From Roseibium alexandrii DFL-11 (GTDB taxonomy: Bacteria; Pseudomonadota; Alphaproteobacteria; Rhizobiales; Stappiaceae): DNA of 64,000 nt. The notes beneath the pieces are model-generated. The model had not been told where the DNA came from. It did not search any database and was given only the letters and a program-made list of their open reading frames with translations. Of the stretch, positions 1 through 9,262 are shown piece by piece (the stretch's first letter is position 1; every line of letters begins with the position of its first letter). Where the stretch lies: NCBI RefSeq assembly GCF_000158095.2, contig NZ_CM011002.1, positions 4,311,203 through 4,375,202 of the forward strand, given 5' to 3'. The position numbers and the translations under genes were made by a program.

Positions 1-293
1 GTTGGGACAGCTTGCCGGAAGATGTCCAGAAAGCTTTCCGCGATGCATCTGATGCTGTCTGGTCCAAGGAAGTCGGTGATATCTGGGCTGGTGCGGATGA
101 TTTTGGCATTGGGCTCGCGGTGAAGGCTGGCAACACGCACATCACCTTGACGCCAGAAGAGACAGCGGAATTCAACGCAGCGCTTGAGCCGGTTGTCGGC
201 CGCTGGGTCGAGGAAGTCTCCAGCAAAGGCATCGATGGATCCGCTTTGGTGGACAAGGCCCGTGCTGCTGTCGCGAACAACGCGTCCAACTGA
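1..293 (+). CDS. TRAP transporter substrate-binding protein (DctP type), C-terminal part
   Basis: This is the last ~97 residues of a periplasmic solute-binding protein; the reading frame is open to the left edge, so the start lies outside the window. The text WDSLPEDVQKAFRDASDAVW is typical of the C-terminal helical part of DctP-family proteins, where a 'LPxDVQKAxxDA' stretch is common. It ends in TGA, which overlaps the ATG of the small permease gene by one base, so the three TRAP genes are one operon. The ligand cannot be told from this fragment. The converging neighbour is an aromatic-acid operon, which makes an aromatic or organic acid possible, but that is only context. Confidence 0.85.
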   Translation, partial: WDSLPEDVQKAFRDASDAVWSKEVGDIWAGADDFGIGLAVKAGNTHITLTPEETAEFNAALEPVVGRWVEEVSSKGIDGSALVDKARAAVANNASN

Positions 294-802
294 TGCCCGC
301 AGATCACCAAACAGGCAATTCCGGGTTCACCGGGATTGCCAGCCGGGTCATCACGGTGTGGGCTCTCCTCGGCGGCGGCGTTCTCTTGGCCGTCGTTGCG
401 GTGAACATGATGTCCATCCTTGGATCCATGTTCGGTAAGCCTCTCCCCGGTGACTTTGAATTGACGGAAATGGGCGTTGCGGTCGCAGTCTTTGCGTTCC
501 TGCCTTATTGCCAGCTGACGGGCGCCAATGTGTCAGCGGATATTTTCACAGCTGGAGCCTCGAAGCGCTTGATCGCGTTTTTCACACTGCTGGGCTCGCT
601 GGTTGCGCTTGGGTTTGCGTCTCTGCTGATCTGGCGCATGTTCCACGGGATGCTCGACCAAAGAGAATACGGTTATACAACCACGATCTTGCAGATCCCG
701 CACTGGATGGCGTTCGTTCCGATCCTTGTATCCCTTGTATTGCTGGCCCTTGCAGCGCTTGTCACTTTGATGCGTGACACATCAGCCCTGTCGAAAGGAT
801 AA
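293..802 (+). CDS. TRAP transporter small permease (DctQ type)
   Basis: A 169-residue inner-membrane protein with four hydrophobic segments (roughly residues 18-40, 54-74, 90-112 and 136-158), the size and topology of the DctQ subunit. DctQ pairs with the large DctM subunit to carry solute handed over by the binding protein, using the sodium gradient. The ATG overlaps the stop of the binding-protein gene (TGATG), and the large-permease gene starts 6 bases downstream, so translational coupling is likely. Assigned by topology and position; the sequence of this subunit is weakly conserved across the family. Confidence 0.88.
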   Translation: MPADHQTGNSGFTGIASRVITVWALLGGGVLLAVVAVNMMSILGSMFGKPLPGDFELTEMGVAVAVFAFLPYCQLTGANVSADIFTAGASKRLIAFFTLLGSLVALGFASLLIWRMFHGMLDQREYGYTTTILQIPHWMAFVPILVSLVLLALAALVTLMRDTSALSKG

Positions 803-808
803 CGATAA

Positions 809-2164
809 ATGGCAGACGCTGTTGTTCTCGGCGTGGGCGGGCTCGTCGCGCTGATCATCCTGATTGCGATCCGGATGCCGATTGCCTACGCCATGATCCT
901 AGTCGGTGGTGTCGGAACCATGCTGCTCAACGGCCCGGCGTTGGTCTTCAGCCAGTTGAAGACGTTGGCATATGGGCAGTTCTCAATCTACGATCTGTCC
1001 GTCGTGCCGATGTTCGTGCTGATGGGCGCGATCGCCTCCAAGACAGGTCTCAGCCAGGCGTTGTTCAGGGGAGCAAACGCGTGGCTTGGCTGGCTCCGTG
1101 GCGGTACGGCGATGGCGGCGATTGCCGGCTGTGCGGGCTTCGGGGCGGTGTGTGGCTCGTCCCTTGCGACGGCCTCTACGATGGGCAAGGTCGCCTTGCC
1201 GGAACTGCGCCGCTATAAGTATTCCGGGGCCCTTGCGACCGGGACATTGGCGGCTGGCGGCGTGCTCGGGATTTTGATCCCGCCATCCGTTGTGCTGATC
1301 ATTTACGCAATCATCGTTGAAGCGAATATCGTGACGATGTTCATGGCCGCGTTCCTGCCCGGACTGCTGGCGGTTGTTCTGTTTCTGCTGACCATCGCGG
1401 TCTATGTGGCGATCAAGCCGGAGGCTGGCCCGAAAGGCGGCATGCCGGACCGCCGGGAGTTTATTGAGGCAACGGCCGGAATGATCCCGGTTCTGCTGAT
1501 CTTTGCTCTTGTCATTGGCGGCATATACTTCGGCTTTTTCAACCCGACCCCGGCTGCTGCTGCTGGTGTGTTTCTGGTGCTGGTCTTCGGTCTCTTGCAA
1601 CGCAAGTTGTCCTGGCCGGACATGCTGGGCGCGCTGCAGGAAACGGCCGCGACCTCAGGTATGATTTATCTGATTATCCTCGGCGCGGAACTTTTGAAGA
1701 TTTTCATGTCGCGGGTGCGCCTGCCTCAGGAAACAGCCGCCTGGATCGCCGGGTCGGGTCTTGAGCCGATGACGGTCCTGATCCTTTTGCTCGTTGCGCT
1801 TATCCTGCTCGGCTGCCTGATGGACAGTCTGTCGATGATCCTGCTCGTTATCCCGTTCTTTTGGCCGGTTCTTGTCGAGATCAATGGCGGGATCTATCAG
1901 GCAGCTGAGGGCGCCGGGTTCGGCATGAGCACTGAAGATCTGAAGATCTGGTTTGGGATCCTGGCGCTTATCGTGGTGGAGCTGGGACTGATTACGCCGC
2001 CAGTCGGGATGAATGTATTCGTGATTTCCTCCCTGGCCCGCGATACGCCGATGATCGAGACGTTCAAGGGGGTTGCGCCCTTCTTTGGCGCGGAGTTGGT
2101 GCGCGTGGTGCTGCTTGTCAGCTTCCCGGCGCTGACGCTGTGGTTGCCAAGTGTGCTCAGTTAG
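809..2164 (+). CDS. TRAP transporter large permease (DctM type)
   Basis: A 451-residue, very hydrophobic protein of about 12 membrane segments, the usual size for DctM. Family-typical stretches are visible: a glycine/serine-rich AGCAGFGAVCGSSLATAST near residue 105, GVLGILIPPSVVLIIY near residue 150, and LGLITPPVGMNVFVI near residue 392. These belong to the ion-transporter superfamily fold. It is the last gene of the TRAP operon and converges on pcaB, with only about 60 bases between the two stops and no obvious terminator hairpin there. Confidence 0.93.
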   Translation: MADAVVLGVGGLVALIILIAIRMPIAYAMILVGGVGTMLLNGPALVFSQLKTLAYGQFSIYDLSVVPMFVLMGAIASKTGLSQALFRGANAWLGWLRGGTAMAAIAGCAGFGAVCGSSLATASTMGKVALPELRRYKYSGALATGTLAAGGVLGILIPPSVVLIIYAIIVEANIVTMFMAAFLPGLLAVVLFLLTIAVYVAIKPEAGPKGGMPDRREFIEATAGMIPVLLIFALVIGGIYFGFFNPTPAAAAGVFLVLVFGLLQRKLSWPDMLGALQETAATSGMIYLIILGAELLKIFMSRVRLPQETAAWIAGSGLEPMTVLILLLVALILLGCLMDSLSMILLVIPFFWPVLVEINGGIYQAAEGAGFGMSTEDLKIWFGILALIVVELGLITPPVGMNVFVISSLARDTPMIETFKGVAPFFGAELVRVVLLVSFPALTLWLPSVLS

Positions 2165-2226
2165 CGCGCATTGCAGTCATTGGATTGAGGCCTGTCAGAC
2201 ATCGCGTTCGGAGCGAAGCGGAGAGG

Positions 2227-3534
2227 CTATCTCGACCGCCGGGCAAATATCTCGGCAGTCATTTCCTTGCAGGCCGGAATAACCGTAGCCGGATCAAGAA
2301 CGGTATCCCAATCGATCCCGTCTGGCGCCAGTTGCTTCAAGGTCGATTTGAAGTCAGTCTGTGACGCGGCCTTGGCAACAATGTCCTTGGCCTCGGCTCT
2401 CGCTACGCCATTTTTGGCAAGCGCGAAGCTTGCGGCCTCTGCCATGATTTCCGGATGGTCCTTCAAGCCAGAAGAAATCCGGTCCTGGTTCGGGGACATG
2501 CTGTCTGCAAGCGCTTGGGCGTGGCGGAGGGCCGCGCCGGTTGCAATCAGCATCTGGGGCAAAAATGCCCATTCCAGTGGCCAGCGCGCGCCGTCACGTT
2601 CTTCTGCCGGAGTGGCCGCTGCCGCAATCCCGCTCGCTGAAGTTTGCACGATGGCGTTGAGTGTCAGAATGGCTTCCGCCTGAACCGGGTTGGCCTTTTG
2701 CGGCATTGTCGAGGATCCGCCGCCTGTTCCCGATGAGACCTCCGCAATATCTGATCGGCCTAGCAAAAGAAGATCGCCGGCCATCTTGGCAATACTGGCG
2801 GTGAGGGCTTGCAGCCAGGCGGACAGCGCGAGGATGTTTGACCGGTTCGTGTGCCAGGACGGCGAAAAATGGAGCTTGAGTTCCTCGGCAAGAGCCTCCG
2901 CGATACGCGGACCATCCGGAGCAACCGCGCTGTTAACGCCGGAAGCCCCGCCAAACTGGACTCTCAGAACTTTCTCGCGAAGAGCTGGCAGGTCGGCCTC
3001 AGCGTCGATTAAGCCGTGTGCCCATTTTGCAATCCGGTAGCCGAATGTGATCGGCGTTGAAATCTGCGACCTGGTCCGGCCAGCTAGAAGCTGATTGGCA
3101 TGCCGCACGCTTTCTGTTTCAAGTGCGTCGATCAGTTTGCCAAGGCGCTCTTCGAGGACATGGAGGCAGCTCTTTGCCTGCAGAACCAGTGCGGTGTCCA
3201 TCACGTCCTGGCTAGTGGCTCCCCAGTGCAGCCAGCTGCCTGCGTCGTCACCGGCGACCTTCCTCAAGGAAGCCACAAGTGCGGGCACGGGAATTCCAGC
3301 TGACCGCGTGCCCTTACTCAAAGCAATAGGCTCAATCTCACAGGTTTCCAGGGCTGAGACGATTGTTGCAGCCGCACCTTTCGGGATGATGCCCAGGGCG
3401 CCTTGCACTTGTGCAAGAGCCTGTTCGAACCGGATCATGTGAAGGAGATCGGCGTTCTCATCCAATCGCAAAACCAGATCGGCGTCGGAGTAAAGATCGG
3501 AAAAAACCGGGCTGGAAAACAGGGAGATTGGCAT
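2227..3534 (-). CDS. pcaB: 3-carboxy-cis,cis-muconate cycloisomerase
   Basis: PcaB converts 3-carboxy-cis,cis-muconate to 4-carboxymuconolactone in the protocatechuate branch of the beta-ketoadipate pathway. The protein is of the fumarase/aspartase superfamily: the signature GSSTMPQKANPV lies near residue 270, and LHWGATSQDVMDTA, typical of cycloisomerases and adenylosuccinate lyases, near residue 105. I chose the ATG at 3534 (435 residues), where the N-terminus begins MPISLF like other PcaB proteins. A TTG 15 bases upstream is in frame, and neither start has a good ribosome site. A large hairpin separates it from the BKACE gene upstream, so it may have its own expression level. Confidence 0.93.
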   Translation of the reverse strand: MPISLFSSPVFSDLYSDADLVLRLDENADLLHMIRFEQALAQVQGALGIIPKGAAATIVSALETCEIEPIALSKGTRSAGIPVPALVASLRKVAGDDAGSWLHWGATSQDVMDTALVLQAKSCLHVLEERLGKLIDALETESVRHANQLLAGRTRSQISTPITFGYRIAKWAHGLIDAEADLPALREKVLRVQFGGASGVNSAVAPDGPRIAEALAEELKLHFSPSWHTNRSNILALSAWLQALTASIAKMAGDLLLLGRSDIAEVSSGTGGGSSTMPQKANPVQAEAILTLNAIVQTSASGIAAAATPAEERDGARWPLEWAFLPQMLIATGAALRHAQALADSMSPNQDRISSGLKDHPEIMAEAASFALAKNGVARAEAKDIVAKAASQTDFKSTLKQLAPDGIDWDTVLDPATVIPACKEMTAEIFARRSR

Positions 3535-3644
3535 GAAAACTGTGCTCAAACAAAGGGAGCTTGATCAAGAAACATTATGACTAGATCAGCGGGCGGTAAA
3601 TCGGGATCGATTTCACGCCCAAAGCTGATCGCTCTTAAGTGGTC

Positions 3645-3683
3645 GAGCATCTTTGGGCGTTTCAATCAAAACGCCCGATGCTC
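3645..3683 (-). promoter_or_regulatory. Strong two-part hairpin between the BKACE gene and pcaB
   Basis: GAGCATC at 3645-3651 pairs with GATGCTC at 3677-3683. Inside it GGGCGTTT at 3655-3662 pairs with AAACGCCC at 3669-3676, leaving a TTT bulge and a 6-base loop. It lies just after the stop of the BKACE gene (3690) and about 110 bases before pcaB. No T-run follows on the minus strand, so it looks less like an intrinsic terminator than an mRNA processing, stabilising or attenuating element. The pairing is seen; the role is inferred. Confidence 0.5.
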
Positions 3684-3689
3684 TGGCCG

Positions 3690-4526
3690 TCAAGCCGCCT
3701 TGAGCGGAATTCGCAAGATCTCTCGGGCCTTTTGCCAGTCCGCGACCGGCCGGTCATACTTTTCGCAAAGCTCTACTGCTTGTTTGACCAAAGCTGCGTT
3801 GGACGGGGCAAGCCTGTCCTTGTCGAGGCGGATGTTGTCTTCCAGTCCAGTGCGGGTGTGCCCTCCGGCCGCGATCGACCACTCGTTGATGGTCAGCTGG
3901 TGACGGCCGATGCCGGCAGCACACCATTCGGCATCCGGAACGAGCCGTTCGACGGTCTTGATATAATAGTCGAAGACATCCTTATCGACGGGCATGGCGT
4001 TCTTCACGCCCATGACGAACTGGATATAAAGCCGGCCTGGTATGCGGCCGTCCTTGTTCATCGCGGCTGCCTGGTGAATGTGGCTGAGATCGAAGGCCTC
4101 GATCTCCGGTTTGATGGTGTAAGTCCGCATTTCTGCCGCCAGCCAGTCCACAAGATCTGGCGGGTTTTCGTAAACCCTCGTCGGGAAGTTGTTCGATCCA
4201 ACGGAAAGGGACGCCATGTCCGGCATAAGCGGGAGCATGCCGCCGCGTGCCTTTCCGGCGCCCGAACGCCCGCCGGTCGAGAACTGGATGATCATGCCGG
4301 GGCAGTGTTTATCAAGACCTTCCTTCAGCCGTGCAAATTTCTCCGGATCCGAAGTCGGGCTTTGATCCTCGTTGCGCACATGGGCGTGGCAGATGGTGGC
4401 GCCGGCTTCAAAGGCCTCGTGAGTGCTTTCAACCTGTTCGGCAACTGTCACCGGGACAGCCGGATTGTTTTCTTTTGTCGGCAACGAGCCGGTGATCGCA
4501 ACACAGATGATGCAGGGTTTGCTCAT
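3690..4526 (-). CDS. Beta-keto acid cleavage enzyme (BKACE, DUF849)
   Basis: A 278-residue member of the DUF849 family, zinc enzymes that react a beta-keto acid with acetyl-CoA to give acetoacetate and a new CoA ester (the founding member is Kce of lysine fermentation). The start MSKPCIICVAITGSLPTKEN, the metal-binding HAH in ATICHAHVR near residue 48 and IIQFSTGGRSG near residue 90 are family features. The ATG at 4526 follows a GAGG site and lies just past the pcaG stop; a longer upstream frame is not needed. Its place inside the pca operon suggests beta-ketoadipate as the substrate, giving succinyl-CoA and acetoacetate in place of PcaIJ/PcaF. That substrate is inference. Confidence 0.88.
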   Translation of the reverse strand: MSKPCIICVAITGSLPTKENNPAVPVTVAEQVESTHEAFEAGATICHAHVRNEDQSPTSDPEKFARLKEGLDKHCPGMIIQFSTGGRSGAGKARGGMLPLMPDMASLSVGSNNFPTRVYENPPDLVDWLAAEMRTYTIKPEIEAFDLSHIHQAAAMNKDGRIPGRLYIQFVMGVKNAMPVDKDVFDYYIKTVERLVPDAEWCAAGIGRHQLTINEWSIAAGGHTRTGLEDNIRLDKDRLAPSNAALVKQAVELCEKYDRPVADWQKAREILRIPLKAA

Positions 4527-4533
4527 GTCCGCC

Positions 4534-5154
4534 TCAAATGTCGAAAAAGACGGTTTCGTCTTCGCCTTGCAGTTTGATGTCAAACCGATAGACCGGCGTG
4601 CCGTCGCTGTCTGTTCGCTCTGCAATCAGCGTTGCCCGGCGGCGCTCCCACTCGATCAGATTGAGCACCGGATCGGCTGCATTGGCGGATGTCTCATCTG
4701 AGAAATAAAGCCGGGTTTGCAAACCCACATTGATCCCTCGTGCGACGATCCAGAGGCTGATATGCGGAGCCATTTGACGGCCGTTCAGATCCGTGACCGC
4801 ACCCGGCTTGACTGTCTCGAAGGTCCAGTTGCCGGTGTCGAAATCCGGAATGACGCGGCCCCAACCCCTGAACCCGTCTTCAACCTCGCCCAGATGTTCC
4901 GGATGGGCATAGATGCCGTCTGTATTTGCCTGCCAGGCTTCCAGAAGCACGTCCTTGATCGGAGACCCCATGCCATCAATGACACGGCCCTCAACGCGAA
5001 TGCGTTCGCCCTTTGCGTTTGGCCCTGCAATGTCATGCCCGAGCTCCTGGGCGTAGATGTCAAAGCCGGCGGCTCCCGGCGCAAGGCCGATGTGGACATA
5101 AGGGCCCGCCGTCTGGGAAGGGGTTTCTTTCAAGTAATCCAGTGTCTGGCGCAT
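4534..5154 (-). CDS. pcaG: Protocatechuate 3,4-dioxygenase alpha subunit
   Basis: The alpha subunit of the non-haem Fe(III) intradiol dioxygenase that opens protocatechuate to 3-carboxy-cis,cis-muconate. At 206 residues it matches the family length. It carries the intradiol fold text VLLEAWQANTDGIYAHPE near residue 70 and MAPHISLWIVARGIN near residue 128. The alpha subunit keeps the fold but not the iron ligands; those are in PcaH. The ATG lies 2 bases after the pcaH stop, as expected for subunits made in equal amounts. Confidence 0.96.
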   Translation of the reverse strand: MRQTLDYLKETPSQTAGPYVHIGLAPGAAGFDIYAQELGHDIAGPNAKGERIRVEGRVIDGMGSPIKDVLLEAWQANTDGIYAHPEHLGEVEDGFRGWGRVIPDFDTGNWTFETVKPGAVTDLNGRQMAPHISLWIVARGINVGLQTRLYFSDETSANAADPVLNLIEWERRRATLIAERTDSDGTPVYRFDIKLQGEDETVFFDI

Positions 5155-5156
5155 GA

Positions 5157-5882
5157 TCAGTTCCCCTCCGGCCGGTTTTCAAACAATGTTGACCGGCGCC
5201 CGCGCAACACGATGTCGAACTTGTACGCGATGGTGTCGAGGGGGATGGTGGCGTTGAGATCCAACCGAGCGACCAGTTGATCAACCGCATCCGGATTAGG
5301 AATGGAATTCACGATCGGGCATTTAGCGATCAGCGGGTCGCCTTCAAAGTAGCATTGCGTGATCAGACGCTGGGCGAAAGCGGAACCGAAGATGGAGATA
5401 TGGACATGGGCCGGCCGCCAGTTGTTGACCCAATTGCGCCAGGGATAAGCCCCGGGCTTCACGGTCCTGAATGCGTAGTACCCGTTCTCGTCCGTCAGCG
5501 TGCGGCCACAGCCGCCGAAATTCGGGTCGATCGGCGCGAGATAGGTGTCCTTCTTGTGTCGGTAGCGGCCACCAGAATTGGCTTGCCAGATTTCAACCAG
5601 TGTGTTCGGCACAGGTTTGGCGTTTTCATCGAGAACCCGCCCATGAAGGATGATGCGTTCGCCAATCGGGCTTTCTCCCGGCTTTGCGTAGTTCGACAGG
5701 AGATCCTTGTCGATTGGGTCGATGTCGTTGTGCCCAAAGACGGGTCCTGTGATTTCGCTGACCGTCGTTTCCAGGCTTATCATCGAATACTGTGGTGACC
5801 TGGATACGCTGGTCTTGTAGTCCGACGTCAGCGCAGGCGGCTGCCATTGCCGGTCACGCTGGTAATAGGGGCCTGGTTGCAT
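5157..5882 (-). CDS. pcaH: Protocatechuate 3,4-dioxygenase beta subunit
   Basis: The catalytic, iron-bearing subunit, 241 residues. The ligand pattern can be read: tyrosine in [11 protein letters not shown] (near residue 110), tyrosine in GAYPWRNW (near residue 152), and the two histidines of [11 protein letters not shown] near residue 168. [15 protein letters not shown] is the intradiol-dioxygenase signature. The start is well supported: GGGAGGAAAG lies about 7 bases before the ATG at 5882. It follows pcaC by about 23 bases and is tightly coupled to pcaG. Confidence 0.97.
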   Translation of the reverse strand: MQPGPYYQRDRQWQPPALTSDYKTSVSRSPQYSMISLETTVSEITGPVFGHNDIDPIDKDLLSNYAKPGESPIGERIILHGRVLDENAKPVPNTLVEIWQANSGGRYRHKKDTYLAPIDPNFGGCGRTLTDENGYYAFRTVKPGAYPWRNWVNNWRPAHVHISIFGSAFAQRLITQCYFEGDPLIAKCPIVNSIPNPDAVDQLVARLDLNATIPLDTIAYKFDIVLRGRRSTLFENRPEGN

Positions 5883-5905
5883 TGTGGCTTTCCTCCCGGC
5901 CGGCG

Positions 5906-6295
5906 TTATTCGCCCGCCTCCTCCCGTTCCATGTCCGCGTAGGTGTCCTTGGCGATCTTGAGTGCCTGATTGGCCCTTGGAACTCCAGCATAAATCGCGA
6001 CATGCTGGAAGGCTTCCAGAACATCCTGCTTGCTTGCACCTGTCCGGGCCGTTGCCCGGATGTGCATGGCAATTTCTTCGAAATTCCCGAGAGCTGCCAA
6101 GAGGGCCAGCGTCAGTATGGAGCGCTCACGCGGGCTGATGCCGTCGGATGCCCAGACCGTTCCCCAGGCTGCCTCCGTGATCAGTGTTTGAAACGGTGCG
6201 TCGAGATCTGTCTTGGAAGCCTCGGCGCGATCAACATGGGCATCGCCCAGAACCGTCCGGCGAACAATCAAACCCTGCTCATACCTGTCGGACAT
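5906..6295 (-). CDS. pcaC: 4-carboxymuconolactone decarboxylase
   Basis: A 129-residue protein of the carboxymuconolactone decarboxylase / AhpD-like fold. It removes CO2 from 4-carboxymuconolactone to give 3-oxoadipate enol-lactone. [20 protein letters not shown] near residue 45 and [15 protein letters not shown] near residue 75 are typical PcaC text. I place the start at the ATG at 6295, which has AAGGAG about 7 bases upstream; a GTG two codons earlier is too close to that site. The gene overlaps the 3' end of pcaD by 17 bases. Confidence 0.96.
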   Translation of the reverse strand: MSDRYEQGLIVRRTVLGDAHVDRAEASKTDLDAPFQTLITEAAWGTVWASDGISPRERSILTLALLAALGNFEEIAMHIRATARTGASKQDVLEAFQHVAIYAGVPRANQALKIAKDTYADMEREEAGE

Positions 6296-7077
6296 GAGCA
6301 CTCTCCTTCAAAAAATCCTGCAAGTGGGCCGTAAACACGTCCGCCTGCTCAACACAGGGCAGGTGACCAGCGCCCGCTATCTCGACAAACCGGCTGCCAC
6401 GGATCAGGTCTGTGGTGGCCTTTACCTGCGCCGGAGGGCTTGCAAGATCTTCAGATCCTGCAATCCCCAATGCCGGGAGCGTCAATTCGGCGGTTGTTGC
6501 GGTGAGATCCGTGCGGCCAGGGCTTCACTGCAGCCGATGTAACCCTCAGCTGGCGTCCGGCTCAGCATGCTGAGCCAGGCAATGCATTCGTCAGAGTGCC
6601 GGAAAGGGCCGGAAAACCAACGGTCCAGAACTGCGTCGGCGATACTCTCGACACCGCCTTTGCGGACCGCGGCAATCCGGACCTGCCACATATCGGCGGT
6701 TCCCATTTTTGCAGCTGTGCAGGCCAGAATAAGTCTGGTCATGCGATCTGGCTGACGGTGGGCGAGCAGTTGCCCGATCATCCCGCCGATGGAAAGACCG
6801 ACCAGCGAGAATTGCGACACGCCGATATGGTCGAGCAACTCTTCCAGGTCTTGAACCAGATCCGTCATGGAGTAAGCATCAGAGGGGCAGGAAGAGAGGC
6901 CATGGCCGCGCTTGTCGAAGCGAATGTAGCGGTAACCTTCTTCGGGGAGCCGGTCGATAACCTTGTCCCAGAGCCGCAAATCTGTGCCAAGGGAATTTGC
7001 AAACACGACAGGTGCCCCGTTCGGGTCGCCGTCTTCCCGCCAGTGAATGTCCGCATTTGTGAGCCGTGCGATGCGCA

Positions 7078-7078
<1 letters not shown>
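6279..7078 (-). pseudogene. pcaD: 3-oxoadipate enol-lactonase with a one-base frameshift
   Basis: PcaD is an alpha/beta hydrolase that opens 3-oxoadipate enol-lactone to beta-ketoadipate. From the ATG at 7078 the frame shows the nucleophile motif LVGLSIGG but goes out of frame near 6509-6511, after ...CSEALAA, and stops about 10 codons on. The rest of a normal PcaD is in the next frame: DLTATTAELTLPALGIAG, then GAGHLPCVE with the catalytic histidine, ending at 6279. Restoring one base in the CGGATC at 6506-6511 gives an unbroken protein of about 266 residues, the usual PcaD length. As written, the product lacks the catalytic histidine and C-terminal third. It may be a true recent mutation or a sequencing error; the rest of the gene is well preserved. 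Confidence 0.85.
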
Positions 7079-8247
<1,169 letters not shown>

Positions 8248-8298
8248 CTAGACCTCCCCGCGTTTTTGAGCATATTGTTTATCTGAAATGGTGAAGTA

Positions 8299-8319
8299 AA
8301 ATGACAAATTAGGTCATTT
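8299..8319. promoter_or_regulatory. Inverted repeat in the pobA-pcaQ gap, candidate PcaQ site
   Basis: AAATGAC at 8299-8305 and GTCATTT at 8313-8319 form a perfect 7+7 inverted repeat with a 7-base spacer, holding the T-N11-A spacing common in LysR-type operators. It lies 23 bases before the pcaQ ATG and 52 bases before the pobA ATG, where a shared autoregulatory and activating site is expected. The repeat is seen; the binding protein is inferred. Its half-sites differ from the ATAACC/GGTTAA half-sites reported for rhizobial PcaQ. Confidence 0.5.
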
Positions 8320-8341
8320 GATTTCCAAAATGGATAAGTAA

Positions 8342-9262
8342 ATGATCGATCGGCGGATAAAATTCCGGCACATTCAGTGCTTTGTCGAGATTGCGCAGGA
8401 ACGCAGTCTGAAGCTCGCAGCCGACAAGTTGAACCTTACCCAACCGGCCATATCCAAGACGCTCAAGGAGCTGGAGGAAACTATTGGCGCGACATTGATG
8501 TCCCGCAGCCGTGCGGGGATTTCGCTGACGCCGCAAGGCAAGATGTTCCTGCATTTTGCCCAGATTTCCCTAGCCAGCCTCCAGCAGGGCCTAGACGGTG
8601 TGGTCGATGCCGGTGAGGAGGCGCGGGCCACGTTGACCGTCGGAGCTTTGCCGAGCGTTTCAGGAAGCTTCTTGCCGGCCGCCATCCGTGAGTTCCGGGA
8701 TCTGGCCCCAGCGGTCATGCTGAAGATCCTTGATGGTCCGCATGGATATCTCATCGAGCGTTTGCGGCTGGGTGAAATCGATCTGGTGATCGGCCGTCTT
8801 GGACGCCCGGTTACTATGGAAGGGGTTTCTTTCACGCAGCTTTATTCCGAGCGTGTCGAGTTTGTTGTCCGGGCTGATCATCCGCTCCTGGAGGCGCCGG
8901 ACATCAAGCGCATTGTCGACTGGCCGGTGCTCTATCCACCGGAAGGGTCGGCCATCCGGCCCTTGGTTGAGCGGTATTTGATCGCCAACGGCGTAGCGGA
9001 AATCCCGAACCGGATCGAAACCGTGTCCGGTGCGTTCGGTCGCATTTATACGCGTCAGTCGGACGCTGTCTGGATCATTTCCTCTGGTGTGGTGCGCAAT
9101 GAAACGGCTGATGGCGATCTGATCCGTCTGCCCTTCGAAAGCGACATCACAAAAGGGCCGATAGGTCTGATGACGCGCCCGGATGCCCAGCCGAGCCCGG
9201 CCGAGCAGGTCTTCCGGCTGGCTGTTCAAACCGCCATTGAAAATTTGGAGCTCTCCTCATGA
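8342..9262 (+). CDS. pcaQ: LysR-type regulator of the pca genes
   Basis: A 306-residue LysR-family activator. The winged helix-turn-helix spans about residues 1-65 (FRHIQCFVEIAQERSLKLAA then LNLTQPAISKTLKELEE), followed by the two-lobed co-inducer domain. The opening RRIKFRHIQCFVEIA and divergent placement from the pob/pca operon match PcaQ, which responds to pathway intermediates such as beta-carboxymuconate. Its stop overlaps the ATG of the thiamine-diphosphate enzyme gene (ATGA), so the two are co-translated. GbpR/CatR-like relatives look similar; the name rests on motif plus location. Confidence 0.9.
   Translation: MIDRRIKFRHIQCFVEIAQERSLKLAADKLNLTQPAISKTLKELEETIGATLMSRSRAGISLTPQGKMFLHFAQISLASLQQGLDGVVDAGEEARATLTVGALPSVSGSFLPAAIREFRDLAPAVMLKILDGPHGYLIERLRLGEIDLVIGRLGRPVTMEGVSFTQLYSERVEFVVRADHPLLEAPDIKRIVDWPVLYPPEGSAIRPLVERYLIANGVAEIPNRIETVSGAFGRIYTRQSDAVWIISSGVVRNETADGDLIRLPFESDITKGPIGLMTRPDAQPSPAEQVFRLAVQTAIENLELSS

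Noticed and set aside
3639..4577. Open frame of 312 codons opposite the BKACE gene
   Set aside because: Antisense shadow; the minus-strand protein has clear DUF849 motifs.
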